Source: Tsukamurella sp. TY48 (lineage in GTDB: Bacteria; Actinomycetota; Actinomycetes; Mycobacteriales; Mycobacteriaceae). Taken from it: a stretch of 64,000 bases of DNA. Position numbers and translations under genes: made by a program. A model generated the notes under the pieces. That model made no database searches and had not been told where the DNA came from. It saw only the letters and a list, made by a program, of their open reading frames with translations. Shown piece by piece: positions 36,679 to 47,254 of the stretch. The stretch is taken from contig NZ_BPMV01000001.1 in NCBI RefSeq assembly GCF_019656655.1, forward strand, positions 186,001 through 250,000, written 5' to 3'. The stretch's first letter is position 1, and each line of letters starts with the position of its first letter.

Positions 36679-37170
36679 CTAGCTTTCCCTCACGTCCATC
36701 AGTTTTCGATACGTCGTCTTGTCGTCGGCCCGGAAGCCGGAGTCGATCACGGTGCCGGTGGGCAGCTCCCAGCGGATCACCAGCAAGCCGTCGCCGGGCA
36801 TCACCTTGCCGGCCAGTTTCGCCGCGCGGCGCACCTCGACGATCGCGCCGTCGGCGATCCACATCGGGTTGCCGCGGCCACGCTCCATCAGGTAGCCGTC
36901 CTCGTAGCGGCTCAGGTTCACCGTGGCCCGGTAGCCCCAGTCGCCCACCGCCACCCGGTCCTGCCAGTGCGGCGCGATGGTCGAGCCCACGTAGACACCG
37001 GAGACCGGGCCGAAGACCAGGTCGGTGAGCTGCTCGGGGGTGCTCGGGATCTCGCCCACCGCGGCGGCCTGCCGCCGCCCGCGGCGGCGCCAGCCCAGTG
37101 CCATCAGCGAGAACAGTCCGGCGAGGACCACCAGCACCAGGAGCAGCGTGGCGAAATCGCTGAAGCTCAC
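36679..37170 (-). CDS. Conserved membrane protein between pyrC and carA
   Basis: 163 residues. One transmembrane helix near the start ([20 protein letters not shown]), a basic stop-transfer (GWRRRGRRQ), then a soluble beta-rich domain ([41 protein letters not shown]). The GTG start overlaps the pyrC stop by four bases, and its stop touches carA, so it is embedded in the pyr operon. A gene of the same size and place (Rv1382) exists in Mycobacterium tuberculosis. The conserved position suggests a link to pyrimidine synthesis or just ancestral order; the function is unknown. Confidence 0.8.
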   Translation of the reverse strand: MSFSDFATLLLVLVVLAGLFSLMALGWRRRGRRQAAAVGEIPSTPEQLTDLVFGPVSGVYVGSTIAPHWQDRVAVGDWGYRATVNLSRYEDGYLMERGRGNPMWIADGAIVEVRRAAKLAGKVMPGDGLLVIRWELPTGTVIDSGFRADDKTTYRKLMDVRES

Positions 37171-38480
37171 GCCCGCTCCCCCGTTCCCGGTGCGGCCGCG
37201 ACGCCGTCGCGTGCGGTGATCCGGCCGCGCAGCACGGTGAGCACCGGCTTGGCGCGGAAGTCCAGATCGGCGAACGGGGTGTTGCGCGAGCGGCTGGCCA
37301 GATCGTCGGCGTGCACCGTCCACCCGAGGTCGGGGTCGACCAGCGTGAGGTTCGCGGGCTCGCCCACCTCGATCGGCCGACCGTGGTCATCGAGCCGAGC
37401 GATCTCGGCCGGCTTCTCGCTCATCACGCGGGCCACATCACGCCAGGTGATATCGCCCGGCTCCACCGCGACCTGCGCCACGATCGCCAGTGCCGTCTCC
37501 AGGCCCAGCATGCCGGGACGGGCGGCGGCGAACTCGCAGCACTTGTCCTGGTCGGCGTGCGGTGCGTGGTCGGTGGCCACGCAGTCGATCACGCCGTCCC
37601 GCAGGGCCTTCCGCAGCGCGGCCACATCCGAGGCCTCGCGCAGCGGAGGGTTCACCCGGTTCACCGCGTCGTAGGTGGCCAACCGCGAATCGTCGAGCAG
37701 CAGATGGTGCGGGGTGACCTCGGCCGTGATCGACACGCCCTGTTCCTTGGCCCACTTCAGCAGCTCCACGGTTCCCGCCGTGGAGGCGTGGCAGATGTGC
37801 ACGCGCGCGCCGGCATCGCGGGCGAGCAGAGCGTCGCGGGCCACGATCGCCTCCTCGGCCGCGCGGGGCCAGCCGGTGAGGCCGAGGCGGGCGGCCTCGG
37901 GTCCCTCGTGGGCGACGGCGCCCTCAGTGAGCCTGGGCTCCTCGGCGTGCTGGGCGATCACGGCGCCGAGCGATGACGCGTACTCGAGGGCGCGGCGCAT
38001 GAGCAGCGGATCGGAGACGCACACGCCGTCGTCGGAGAAGACGCGGACCCGGCCGGGGCCGGCGGCCATCATTCCCATCTCGGCGAGCTTCTCGCCCTTC
38101 AGCCCCACGGTGACGGCGCCCACCGGGTGCACGTCGACCAGGCCGACCTCGCGGCCGCGGCGGTACACGTGATCGGTGATCACGGCGGAGTCGGCGACCG
38201 GGCTGGTGTTGGCCATCGCGAAGACGGCGGTGTAGCCGCCGAGTGCCGCGGCGGCGGAACCGGATTCGATGGTCTCCGTGTCCTCGCGGCCGGGTTCACG
38301 CAGGTGCGTGTGCAGATCGACGAAACCGGGCAGCAGCACTGCGCCGGCGCCGTCGATCACCTCGGCCCCCTCGGGGACCGGGAGACCGGCGCCGATCGCG
38401 GTGATCTCGCCGCCGTCGATCGCGACGTCCACCGGATCGCCCTCGCCGTAGGGGCGGACGGATGTGAGCAGCAGGCTCAT
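37167..38480 (-). CDS. pyrC: Dihydroorotase
   Basis: 437 residues, type I dihydroorotase. Zinc site HTHLREPG ([10 protein letters not shown]), MANTSPV, HAEE, the ICHAST and VTPHHL histidines and the catalytic ATDHAPHA are intact. It cyclises N-carbamoyl aspartate to dihydroorotate. ATG at 38480 gives the family-typical [10 protein letters not shown] start; longer frames overlap the pyrB end. 52 nt after pyrB. Confidence 0.96.
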   Translation of the reverse strand: MSLLLTSVRPYGEGDPVDVAIDGGEITAIGAGLPVPEGAEVIDGAGAVLLPGFVDLHTHLREPGREDTETIESGSAAAALGGYTAVFAMANTSPVADSAVITDHVYRRGREVGLVDVHPVGAVTVGLKGEKLAEMGMMAAGPGRVRVFSDDGVCVSDPLLMRRALEYASSLGAVIAQHAEEPRLTEGAVAHEGPEAARLGLTGWPRAAEEAIVARDALLARDAGARVHICHASTAGTVELLKWAKEQGVSITAEVTPHHLLLDDSRLATYDAVNRVNPPLREASDVAALRKALRDGVIDCVATDHAPHADQDKCCEFAAARPGMLGLETALAIVAQVAVEPGDITWRDVARVMSEKPAEIARLDDHGRPIEVGEPANLTLVDPDLGWTVHADDLASRSRNTPFADLDFRAKPVLTVLRGRITARDGVAAAPGTGERA

Positions 38481-38532
38481 TCGGGACTCCCGTCTTTCCG
38501 AGGAGGTGGTGTGGCGCCGTGGCACGCGGCGA

Positions 38533-40163
<1,631 letters not shown>

Positions 40164-40165
40164 TC

Positions 40166-42142
40166 ATGGATCTGTCCACCAGGCAGCGCGAGACGCTCTC
40201 GGCGATCGTCGACACGTTCGCCCCGGGTGACGGTGTGGCGATCCCCTCGGCGAGCGACCTGCACGTCGACGACCTCGCGGTTTCCTATGCCGCTCGCAGC
40301 CCGCGCGACAGCGATGGGATGTCGCTCTCGCAGTCGCTGTCACTGTTCGACAACCGGGTGTTCTGCGCCACCGTGCTGGGCACGCGGGGGCAGAAGTTCG
40401 CCGACCTGCCGTTCGCGGAGCGCGAGCGGATCCTGATCGACCTCTCGCGGTCGCGGTTCGGACAGAAGCGGATGCTGTTCAAGCGGCTGCGCAACATCGC
40501 GCTCCTGGCCTATTACGCCGCGGGCGGCGCCGACGACGGCCACGGTCCGGGGGCGGAGCTGATGGCCGCGATCGGCTACCCGCCGCAGACGCCGCACAAG
40601 AAACCACGCGGCCGGGCGATGCGCGCGCTGCGCCCGCTGACCCCCACCCGCTACGAGATCGACGCCACCACCAACTGCGATGTGGTGGTGATCGGATCGG
40701 GCGCCGGCGGCTCGGTGGCGGCGGCCCAACTGGCCGAGGCGGGCCTCGATGTGATCGTGCTGGAGCGGGGCGAGTACGTGGCCCCGTCCGATATGGGCGG
40801 GAGCGACCTCGACGGGCTGTCCAACCTCTTCGCGCCGAGCCCGTTCTGGACCGAGAACGCGCAGTCCTTCATCCTGTCCGGCAACTGTCTGGGCGGCGGC
40901 ACCGTCGCCTCGCACGGCGGCTACTACCGGCCCTCGGAGAAGGTGCTGGCCGATTGGGCGGCTCGCGGTGTGGACACCGGTCCCGACCTGGGCGCCGCGC
41001 TGGACGCGGTGTGGCAGCGGGTGGGCGTCACATCCTCGATGAGCGCACCGTCGCCGCGCGACGAACTGCTGGAGAAGGGCTGCCTCGATCTGGGGTTGCC
41101 CGTGCACACCGTGCAGCGCGCCGTGGACAACAACTGCGATCAGGGCGTCGAATGCGGCCGGTGCGGCCTGGGATGCCGGATCGGCGCCAAACACGATGCC
41201 GGGCGCACCTGGTTGCGGGATGCGGAGAAGCGCGGTGCCCGGATCGTGACCGGTGCGCAGGCGCGGTCCATCGAGGTGCAGGGCGATCGGGCGCGCAGCG
41301 TGGTGGCCCGCACCTCCGGCGGGTCGTGGCTGACGGTGCGGTGCAGCGCCGTGGTGCTCGCCGCCGGTGCCTTCGAATCCCCCGCTCTTCTGGCGCGTTC
41401 GGGCCTCGGCGGCCAGCATGTGGGCAAGCATCTGCACCTGCACCCGACGGCCACCGCGCTCGGAGTGTTCAGCGATGTGGTGGCGCCCTGGTACGGCACC
41501 ACCTCGGCGCGGTACAGCGACGCGCACGCCGATCTCGACGGCAACGGCTTCGGGGTGATCTACGAGACCGCGCCGCTGACCCCGGCGGTTGCATCGAGCT
41601 ACGTGCCCTGGCGCAACGCCGGTGAGCATCTCAACGTGATGCGCCAGCTGCCGCACCTGTCCGTGCTGCGGGTGGTGATCCGCGACCGCGGGGCGGGCGA
41701 GGTGATGATGGACTCCTCGGGCGAGCCGTCGGTGCGCTACGACCTCGCCGAGGCCGACCGGGCCCACCTGCGCACGGGACTGGACACCGCGGTGCGGATC
41801 CTCGAGGCCTCCGGTGCGCGGCGGATCTTCACCGGCCAACAGCGGGGCGGCGACTACGTGCCCGGCGATCAGCCGCTGGAGGGATTCCTCGGGCGGTCGC
41901 ACGCGGCGGGCTACGGCGTCGGCGAGATCGCGCTGGCCTCGTTCGAGGCGATGAGCACGCTCCGGATGGCCTCGTCGTCCAAGCGCGGCGCCACGAATCC
42001 GGAGGGCCAGCTGTGGGACGTGCCCAATGTGGTCGTCGCGGATGCCTCGATGCTGCCCACCGCGAGCGGGGTCCACCCCACCGGAGTGATCCAGGCGCTG
42101 GCCCTGCGCAATGCGCGGGCCCTGGCGGCGCGGCTCACCTGA
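40166..42142 (+). CDS. GMC-family oxidoreductase with N-terminal helical domain
   Basis: 658 residues. A helical N-terminal region of about 165 residues (STRQRETLSAIVDTFAPGDG) precedes the FAD-binding motif VVVIGSGAGGSVAAAQLAEA (about 172-191). A cysteine-rich insertion follows (NNCDQGVECGRCGLGCRIGA), then the C-terminal GMC block ASMLPTASGVHPTGVIQALA with its histidine. The layout resembles long-chain fatty alcohol oxidases and mycobacterial relatives rather than choline dehydrogenase. Substrate is probably a lipophilic alcohol, but this is inference. It is divergent from pyrR and appears to be translated from a leaderless message. Confidence 0.82.
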   Translation: MDLSTRQRETLSAIVDTFAPGDGVAIPSASDLHVDDLAVSYAARSPRDSDGMSLSQSLSLFDNRVFCATVLGTRGQKFADLPFAERERILIDLSRSRFGQKRMLFKRLRNIALLAYYAAGGADDGHGPGAELMAAIGYPPQTPHKKPRGRAMRALRPLTPTRYEIDATTNCDVVVIGSGAGGSVAAAQLAEAGLDVIVLERGEYVAPSDMGGSDLDGLSNLFAPSPFWTENAQSFILSGNCLGGGTVASHGGYYRPSEKVLADWAARGVDTGPDLGAALDAVWQRVGVTSSMSAPSPRDELLEKGCLDLGLPVHTVQRAVDNNCDQGVECGRCGLGCRIGAKHDAGRTWLRDAEKRGARIVTGAQARSIEVQGDRARSVVARTSGGSWLTVRCSAVVLAAGAFESPALLARSGLGGQHVGKHLHLHPTATALGVFSDVVAPWYGTTSARYSDAHADLDGNGFGVIYETAPLTPAVASSYVPWRNAGEHLNVMRQLPHLSVLRVVIRDRGAGEVMMDSSGEPSVRYDLAEADRAHLRTGLDTAVRILEASGARRIFTGQQRGGDYVPGDQPLEGFLGRSHAAGYGVGEIALASFEAMSTLRMASSSKRGATNPEGQLWDVPNVVVADASMLPTASGVHPTGVIQALALRNARALAARLT

Positions 42143-42154
42143 GCCGCGCCCGGC

Positions 42155-42652
42155 CTACTCGGAGCGGTCGACCGGCTGCGCCGCGGCCGCGGAGCGCACC
42201 TGCGGAGCCAGCGTCGCGACCTTGCCCAGCACCCCGTTGAGGTACGCGGGCGACTCGTCGGTCGAGAGCTCCTTGGCGAGCTCGACGGCCTCGTCGACCA
42301 CGACCGCGGGCGGCACGTCGGGGGCGTTGAAGAGCTCCCAGACGGCGACCCGCAGGATCGCCCGGTCCACCGCCGGCAGGCGCGTGAGCGTCCACCCGGT
42401 CAGGTGCGAGGTGATCACCGAATCGAGCTGCTCGCGATCGACGTCGACACCGGTCACCAGCTGAGCGGTGTAATCGGACACCGGCGCGACCGACGCGTCG
42501 TCGGCCGCCAGGGTGCGGCGCTCCGCGAGCAGGCCGTCGACGTCGGTGACGCCACGGGCCTCGGCCTCGAAGAGCAGGTCGACGGCGCGCTTGCGGGCGC
42601 GATGCCGGGCGCCCGACTTCTTGGGGCGCTTGTTCTCAGACTGCTCGGGCAC
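42155..42652 (-). CDS. nusB: Transcription antitermination factor NusB
   Basis: 165 residues. NusB core: [57 protein letters not shown] and FLNG-type segment [10 protein letters not shown]. With NusE it takes part in rRNA antitermination. GTG start at 42652 directly follows the efp stop. Last gene of pepQ-efp-nusB, the order also found in Mycobacterium. It has a basic N-terminal tail ([15 protein letters not shown]). Confidence 0.94.
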   Translation of the reverse strand: MPEQSENKRPKKSGARHRARKRAVDLLFEAEARGVTDVDGLLAERRTLAADDASVAPVSDYTAQLVTGVDVDREQLDSVITSHLTGWTLTRLPAVDRAILRVAVWELFNAPDVPPAVVVDEAVELAKELSTDESPAYLNGVLGKVATLAPQVRSAAAAQPVDRSE

Positions 42653-43216
42653 TTAGGAGTTCACGCGCCCCAGGTAGCTGCCGTCGCGGGTGTCGACCTT
42701 GAGCTTGTCGCCGGTGTTGATGAACAGCGGGACGTTGATCTCGGCGCCGGTCTCCAGGGTGGCGGGCTTGGTGCCGCCGGTGGAGCGGTCGCCCTGCAGG
42801 CCCGGATCGGTGTGCTGCACCACGTACTCGGCCGACAGCGGCAGTTCGACGAACAGGGCCTCACCGTCGTGCATCGAGATCTGCACGCGCATGCTCTCGA
42901 GCAGGAACTTCGCACCGTCGCCGACCTTGGCGTCGTCCAGGTTGATCTGGTCGTAGGTCTCGGCGTCCATGAAGACGTAGTCCGAGCCGTCGTGGTACAG
43001 GTAGTCGAAGTCGCGGCGGTCGACGGTGGCGACCTCCACCTTCACGCCGGCGTTGAAGGTCTTGTCGACCGTCTTGCCGGAGACCACGTTCTTCAGCTTG
43101 GTCCGCACGAAGGCGGGGCCCTTGCCCGGCTTGACGTGCTGGAACTCGATGATCTGCCAGAGCTGGCCCTCCTGGTTGAGGACCAGTCCGTTCTTGAAGT
43201 CAGCAGTCGATGCCAC
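42653..43216 (-). CDS. efp: Elongation factor P
   Basis: 187 residues in three beta domains: [20 protein letters not shown], the loop [17 protein letters not shown] that carries the residue normally modified, and the C-terminal [19 protein letters not shown] relieves ribosome stalling at polyproline. In this clade the tip residue is Lys (KPGKGPAF). GTG start at 43216, 15 nt after pepQ. Confidence 0.97.
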   Translation of the reverse strand: MASTADFKNGLVLNQEGQLWQIIEFQHVKPGKGPAFVRTKLKNVVSGKTVDKTFNAGVKVEVATVDRRDFDYLYHDGSDYVFMDAETYDQINLDDAKVGDGAKFLLESMRVQISMHDGEALFVELPLSAEYVVQHTDPGLQGDRSTGGTKPATLETGAEINVPLFINTGDKLKVDTRDGSYLGRVNS

Positions 43217-43231
43217 GGTGTGTCGATTCTC

Positions 43232-44317
43232 CTAGAGTGCGATCAAGTCTTTGGTGGTGCGGGTCAGCAGTTCCGGTCCGTCGCCGCGGACCACGAGGGT
43301 GTCCTCGATGCGGACTCCACCACGGCCCGGGAGGTACACACCCGGCTCCACGGTGACCACAGCACCGTCGGACAGTGTACCGCTGCCCAGTTTGCCCAGC
43401 GTCGGCGCTTCATGGATCTCCACGCCGACGCCGTGCCCGAGGCCGTGCAGGAACTGCTCGCCGTAGCCCGCGGCCTCGATCACGGAGCGGGCGGCACCGT
43501 CGATCTCCCGGACGTCGGTGCCGGGCACGAGGGCCTCCCGTCCGGCGGCCTGGGCGGCGCGGACCAGGTCGTAGATCTCGCGCTGCCAGTCCGCGGGCTC
43601 GCCGAGGACGAAGGTGCGCGTCTCGTCGGCGTGGTAGCCCGCGTAGCGCGCGCCGAAGTCGATCTTCACGAAATCGCCCGCGGCGAGCACGGCGCCGGTG
43701 GGCCGGTGGTGCGGGATCGCGGAGTTCGCTCCGGCGGCCACGATGGTCTCGAAGGCGACGGCCTCCGCGCCGAAGTCGTACATCAGGTTCTCCAGCCGCC
43801 GCGCCACCTGCGATTCGGTGGCCCCGGGCCGGATCGCGCCCTCCTCGACGAGGGCGGCCAGGGCCCGGTCGCTGATCGCGCAGGCCGTCCGCAGTAGCTC
43901 GATCTCGCCCTCGTCCTTGACCTCACGGAGCCGCCCGACGAGCCGGGTGGTGGGCGCCAGACGCGCTCCCTGCGCCGCGAGCCGGGCGTGATCGGCGTAG
44001 CTCATGGCCGTCGCCTCGAAGCCGACGATGCCCGGCACCTCGGCCACCAGCGCCGCGGCCACATCGCGTTCGATGACGGCGCGCAGATCGCCCGACTGCT
44101 CTGCCACCTGGGTGAGGTACCTGCCGTCGGTGGCGATGGCGTCGCCCGCGGGGTCGGCGGTGATCAGCAGCCCGGCGTTGGAGCCGGTGAAGCCGGAGAG
44201 GTAGCGGACGTTGTCGAGGTTGGTCACCAGGAGCGCATCGAGGCTCGGATCGTGGTCCGGGAGCAGGGCGCGCAGGGTGTCGCGCCGGCGGGCGTAGTCC
44301 AGCTGTGCGTGGGGCAT
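43232..44317 (-). CDS. pepQ: Xaa-Pro aminopeptidase / dipeptidase
   Basis: 361 residues from the ATG at 44317 (MPHAQLDYARRR); a GTG three codons earlier is possible. The N-terminal creatinase-like domain is followed by the pita-bread metallopeptidase domain. Metal ligands are visible in VKIDFGARYAGYHADETR, HGLGHGVGVEIHEAP and VVTVEPGVYLPGRGGVRIED. It cleaves peptides next to proline. It is upstream of efp as in Mycobacterium; joint expression with EF-P links two proline-related tasks. Confidence 0.92.
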   Translation of the reverse strand: MPHAQLDYARRRDTLRALLPDHDPSLDALLVTNLDNVRYLSGFTGSNAGLLITADPAGDAIATDGRYLTQVAEQSGDLRAVIERDVAAALVAEVPGIVGFEATAMSYADHARLAAQGARLAPTTRLVGRLREVKDEGEIELLRTACAISDRALAALVEEGAIRPGATESQVARRLENLMYDFGAEAVAFETIVAAGANSAIPHHRPTGAVLAAGDFVKIDFGARYAGYHADETRTFVLGEPADWQREIYDLVRAAQAAGREALVPGTDVREIDGAARSVIEAAGYGEQFLHGLGHGVGVEIHEAPTLGKLGSGTLSDGAVVTVEPGVYLPGRGGVRIEDTLVVRGDGPELLTRTTKDLIAL

Positions 44318-44348
44318 GCCCGCCACGGTAGCGCGGGGCGCCCCGGAT

Positions 44349-44885
44349 TCACGGGATCGCCTGCGCGAAGACGGTCACCTCGTCGGCGACCGACAGCGTG
44401 CCCATCATCAGCGAGAAGGGTTTGATGCCGAAGTCGGTCTGCCGGACCGGGACAACGGCGGTGAGCGCGGGCGCGGGCGCGCCGTCGTCGTAGTTCAGCG
44501 CGAAGTGGCACGGCCGGGTGGTGCCGCAGAGGGTGAGCTCGCCCTCGACGTGGAATCCGTCGTCGGTCCGGTCGATGGCGGTCGACCGGAACTCGATCGT
44601 GGGGTAGGTCTTGGTCTGGAGCGACTTCTGCGCATTGCTCCGGGCGACGGCGCGCTCGGGTGCGGCGAGCGGGGTGAGGCCGCCGTCGCCGCCGGTGACA
44701 TCGAGCGAGGTGGCGTCGACGGTGACGGTGAGCGAGGTGGGCTCGCCGTCGTCCACCTGCGCCACCGCGCTCCAGCTGCCGGGTTCGAGTAGCAGTTTGT
44801 GGCCGAGCCGGGCCGATCGTCCGGCGACGCCGGTGCGCACCTGCAGGGTGCCGGAGTTCTGGTCGTAGTTCCGGGTTTCGCTCAC
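44349..44885 (-). CDS. YceI-family lipid-binding protein
   Basis: 178 residues, beginning at the GTG at 44885 (MSETRNYDQNSGTLQVRTG). YceI features: LGHKLLLEPGSWSAVAQVDD near the start, SLTVTVDATSLDV, YPTIEFRSTAIDRTDDGFHV, and GELTLCGTTRPCHFALN. The fold is a lipocalin-like barrel that binds isoprenoids or similar lipids. No signal peptide is apparent, so it is likely cytoplasmic. It lies alone between pepQ and amiC on the same strand. Confidence 0.85.
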   Translation of the reverse strand: MSETRNYDQNSGTLQVRTGVAGRSARLGHKLLLEPGSWSAVAQVDDGEPTSLTVTVDATSLDVTGGDGGLTPLAAPERAVARSNAQKSLQTKTYPTIEFRSTAIDRTDDGFHVEGELTLCGTTRPCHFALNYDDGAPAPALTAVVPVRQTDFGIKPFSLMMGTLSVADEVTVFAQAIP

Positions 44886-44928
44886 GCCGTCCACGGTAGC
44901 TCGGTGCGGACCCTCGCGCCGGGGCCGA

Positions 44929-45975
44929 TCAGAGCTGGTCAATCACGTCGAAATCGCAGCCCTCGGCGCGGGCGAGGTACATGGTCTGTTCGGCGTGCCG
45001 ATTACTGAGGGCGATGTTGCCGCGGGCACCGTCGTAACGGACCTGCGGCGCCCCGCTCAGCACCGCGCGGACATCGGCGGAGCCGGCGCTCCGCAGGAGC
45101 GATTCGAGCAGCATCATGCCCTCGAAGCAGGATTCCCCCATCGACGTCGGCGCGCACGCATCGGCGCCGAATCGGCTGAAGTAGTGCGCTCCGAAGTCCA
45201 TGGAAGCGGGGGTGACCATCGAGCCGAAGTAGCCTGCGGAGGCGAACAGGTCGTCGGTGGCCTCGGCGCCGGAGGCCATCAGCATGTGCTCGTCCATCAG
45301 CGGCGAGAACCGAGTCGCGACCGCGGACAGTCCGGTCTCGGCGAAGGCACGGTTGAAGGCGACCGCGTCCTGCCCCAGCAGCAGCATCAACACCCCATTG
45401 GCGCCGGACCGGGCGATGTCGGTCATGACGTCCGCGAAGTCCTCCGTGCCCACGGGGACGAACCGCGTACGGCGCACGCGCAGCCGCTGCTCGGCCGCGA
45501 ACCGCAGGCATTCGTGGGCGCTGTTGCGGGCCCAGAGGTAGTCGCTGCCGATCACGTACCAGTCGGTGACGCCGCGCTCGCGGCGCAGCCAGTGCAGGGC
45601 CGGCTCGATCTGCTGATCGGGTGTCTCGCCGGTGAGGAATACCCCGTCGGTGGCCTCGCCACCTTCGTACAGGGCGGTGTAGACGTACGGCACCCGGAGA
45701 TCGAGGCGCGATGAGATCGCTTGTCGGACATCGGAGGTGTGCCAGCCGACGATCGCGTCGATCTCCCCCGTGGCGATCAACTGGTCCACCTCGCCCGAGA
45801 CGCGCCGGACTCCCGCTGCGGAGTCGATGGGGCGGAGCTTCAGTTCGCGGCCGAGGACACCGCCGCGGTCGTTGATCTCGTCCGCAGCCAGCGTGGAACA
45901 GGCCAGGCAGGACGGGCCGAACAGGCCGGCGGAACCCCGTTGGGGGTACAGCAGCCCCACGGTGAACTCGCTCAT
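44929..45975 (-). CDS. amiC: AmiC-like amide-sensing periplasmic-binding-fold protein
   Basis: 348 residues from the ATG at 45975. The whole protein is a type I periplasmic-binding fold (MSEFTVGLLYPQRGSAGLFG, ACSTLAADEINDRGGVLGRE, LFASAGYFGSMVTPASMDFG). It has no signal peptide or lipobox, so it should stay in the cytoplasm, as the AmiC regulator does. In Pseudomonas AmiC binds amides and holds the antiterminator AmiR; in mycobacteria an AmiC homologue acts with MarR-type AmiA to control acetamidase. It is divergent from a MarR gene and the amiSEB genes. No AmiR is present. Confidence 0.78.
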   Translation of the reverse strand: MSEFTVGLLYPQRGSAGLFGPSCLACSTLAADEINDRGGVLGRELKLRPIDSAAGVRRVSGEVDQLIATGEIDAIVGWHTSDVRQAISSRLDLRVPYVYTALYEGGEATDGVFLTGETPDQQIEPALHWLRRERGVTDWYVIGSDYLWARNSAHECLRFAAEQRLRVRRTRFVPVGTEDFADVMTDIARSGANGVLMLLLGQDAVAFNRAFAETGLSAVATRFSPLMDEHMLMASGAEATDDLFASAGYFGSMVTPASMDFGAHYFSRFGADACAPTSMGESCFEGMMLLESLLRSAGSADVRAVLSGAPQVRYDGARGNIALSNRHAEQTMYLARAEGCDFDVIDQL

Positions 45976-46122
45976 CTGTGTCCACTCATCGGCGGTAGGG
46001 TCCAAACGCTGGTCGAGGTCGGCGACAGCACGCACACTACGCCGAGTCGACCCCACGGGACGGCATGTTCGCGATACGGTAGTACCTGCGCGCAGCTGCA
46101 AAGAGAGCCGGAGGGGGACGAC

Positions 46123-46461
46123 ATGGACAGCGATACGACGGTCCGCGGGACCCTCGCCGCGATCGCCGCGGCCGACGATCTGATCCTGTCGACGCTGACC
46201 CCCGTGCTCGCCGAGCACGATCTCACGATCGAGCACTTCCGTGCCCTGCGCCTGCTGGCCGAGGTCGACGGGGCCACCGTCGGCGAGATCGCCGCTCGGA
46301 CCGGCACCACGCCGTCGTCCACCACCCGCCTCGTGGACCGACTCGTCGAGCGCGGTCTGGCCTACCGGCGCACCGCGCCGACGGACCGTCGCAGCGTGCT
46401 GCTCACCATGTCCGACACCGGTCGGGCCACCTGGGCGTCCGTTGTCGACGCCCTCGACTGA
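46123..46461 (+). CDS. Short MarR-family regulator, probable amide-cluster repressor
   Basis: 112 residues. ATG at 46123 has a GGAGGGGG ribosome site. The winged helix-turn-helix core is complete (IEHFRALRLLAEVDGATVGE, then IAARTGTTPSSTTRLVDRLV and the wing RRTAPTDRRSVLLTMSDTGR). It stops at VVDALD, about 30-40 residues before the usual MarR end, so much of the C-terminal dimerisation helices is missing. Frames after the stop do not restore them. In Mycobacterium smegmatis a MarR-type protein (AmiA) represses the acetamidase genes next to amiC, which fits this position. A weak or altered dimer is possible. Confidence 0.75.
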   Translation: MDSDTTVRGTLAAIAAADDLILSTLTPVLAEHDLTIEHFRALRLLAEVDGATVGEIAARTGTTPSSTTRLVDRLVERGLAYRRTAPTDRRSVLLTMSDTGRATWASVVDALD

Positions 46462-46540
46462 CCTCGGTCACGTCGAAAAATACCGTCCCACCACGCTTTT
46501 CCCCGAAACCGCGTACGGCATCGCACTGGCCGCGTAACAC

Positions 46541-46569
46541 TACCGATAAGAGATAGTCCCGGATCGGTA
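46541..46569 (+). promoter_or_regulatory. Dyad upstream of amiS
   Basis: TACCGAT (46541-46547) and ATCGGTA (46563-46569) are perfect 7-bp arms 15 nt apart, ending 16 nt before the amiS ATG and next to its AAAGGGGA ribosome site. Both arms are followed or preceded by AAC. Candidate operator for the adjacent MarR protein, or a hairpin that controls amiS translation. Confidence 0.45.
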
Positions 46570-46585
46570 ACAAAGGGGAACGACG

Positions 46586-47206
46586 ATGACAACCATGGGC
46601 CTCCTGTTCGTCGGAGCCGTTCTCTTCGTGAACGGCGCGTGGTTCCTCGGCGCCGTCTCGGCGCGCGAGGCGGGCGTCTTCAACCTGTTCGTCGGGACCA
46701 TGCAGGTGGTCCTGCCGACCTTCGCGATCATCGCCGCGGGCGGCGCCCTGGACACCATCTTCCAGGCGGGCGCCAGTTACCTCTTCGGCTTCACCTACCT
46801 CTACGTGGGCGTGAACAACCTCACCGGCAACGACGGCCGCGGCCTCGGCTGGTACTCCGCCTTCGTGGCCGGGATGGCCCTCGTCTACGGATCGCTGTCG
46901 CTGGGTTCCGACCCGGTGTTCGCCGTCATCTGGTTCACCTGGGCGGTGATGTGGACCCTGTTCTTCCTGATCCTCGCGCTCGGAATCACCTCGCTGACAC
47001 CGTTCACCGGCTGGCTCATCCTGCTCGGATCCATCCCCACGTGCACCGTTCCGGCGCTGCTCACCTGGCGCGGCCACTGGCCCACCACCGCCGCCGCGGG
47101 CGGCTGGGCCGCCGCCGCGGCGATCGCGCTGATCGCGGTGAGCGCCTTCGCCGCCCGGGTCTCGCCGACGCTACCCACGCCGCGGCCCGCCATTCCCGCC
47201 ACGTGA
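46586..47206 (+). CDS. amiS: AmiS/UreI-family amide or urea channel
   Basis: 206 residues with six to seven transmembrane helices: MGLLFVGAVLFVNGAWFLG, FVGTMQVVLPTFAIIA, YLFGFTYLYVGVNNLTG, GLGWYSAFVAGMALVYGSL, FTWAVMWTLFFLILALG and later segments. The FNLFVGTMQ and GFTYLYVGVNN blocks are the AmiS/UreI signature. It should let short amides or urea cross the membrane. ATG at 46586 with an AAAGGGGA site. Directly upstream of amiE. Confidence 0.92.
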   Translation: MTTMGLLFVGAVLFVNGAWFLGAVSAREAGVFNLFVGTMQVVLPTFAIIAAGGALDTIFQAGASYLFGFTYLYVGVNNLTGNDGRGLGWYSAFVAGMALVYGSLSLGSDPVFAVIWFTWAVMWTLFFLILALGITSLTPFTGWLILLGSIPTCTVPALLTWRGHWPTTAAAGGWAAAAAIALIAVSAFAARVSPTLPTPRPAIPAT

Positions 47207-47254
47207 TTTGCGAAACGTATACCCGTCCAACACTATCCAGCACAGGAGCACATC

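Noticed and set aside
46086-46095. CTGCGCGCAG palindrome upstream of the MarR gene
   Set aside because: Ten GC-rich palindromic bases are common by chance at this base composition, and no second copy or adjacent promoter box supports it.
46462-46540. Possible frameshift restoring a longer MarR protein
   Set aside because: Frames after the stop gave no sequence like MarR C-terminal helices, so a true short protein is more likely. Kept as a finding about length only.
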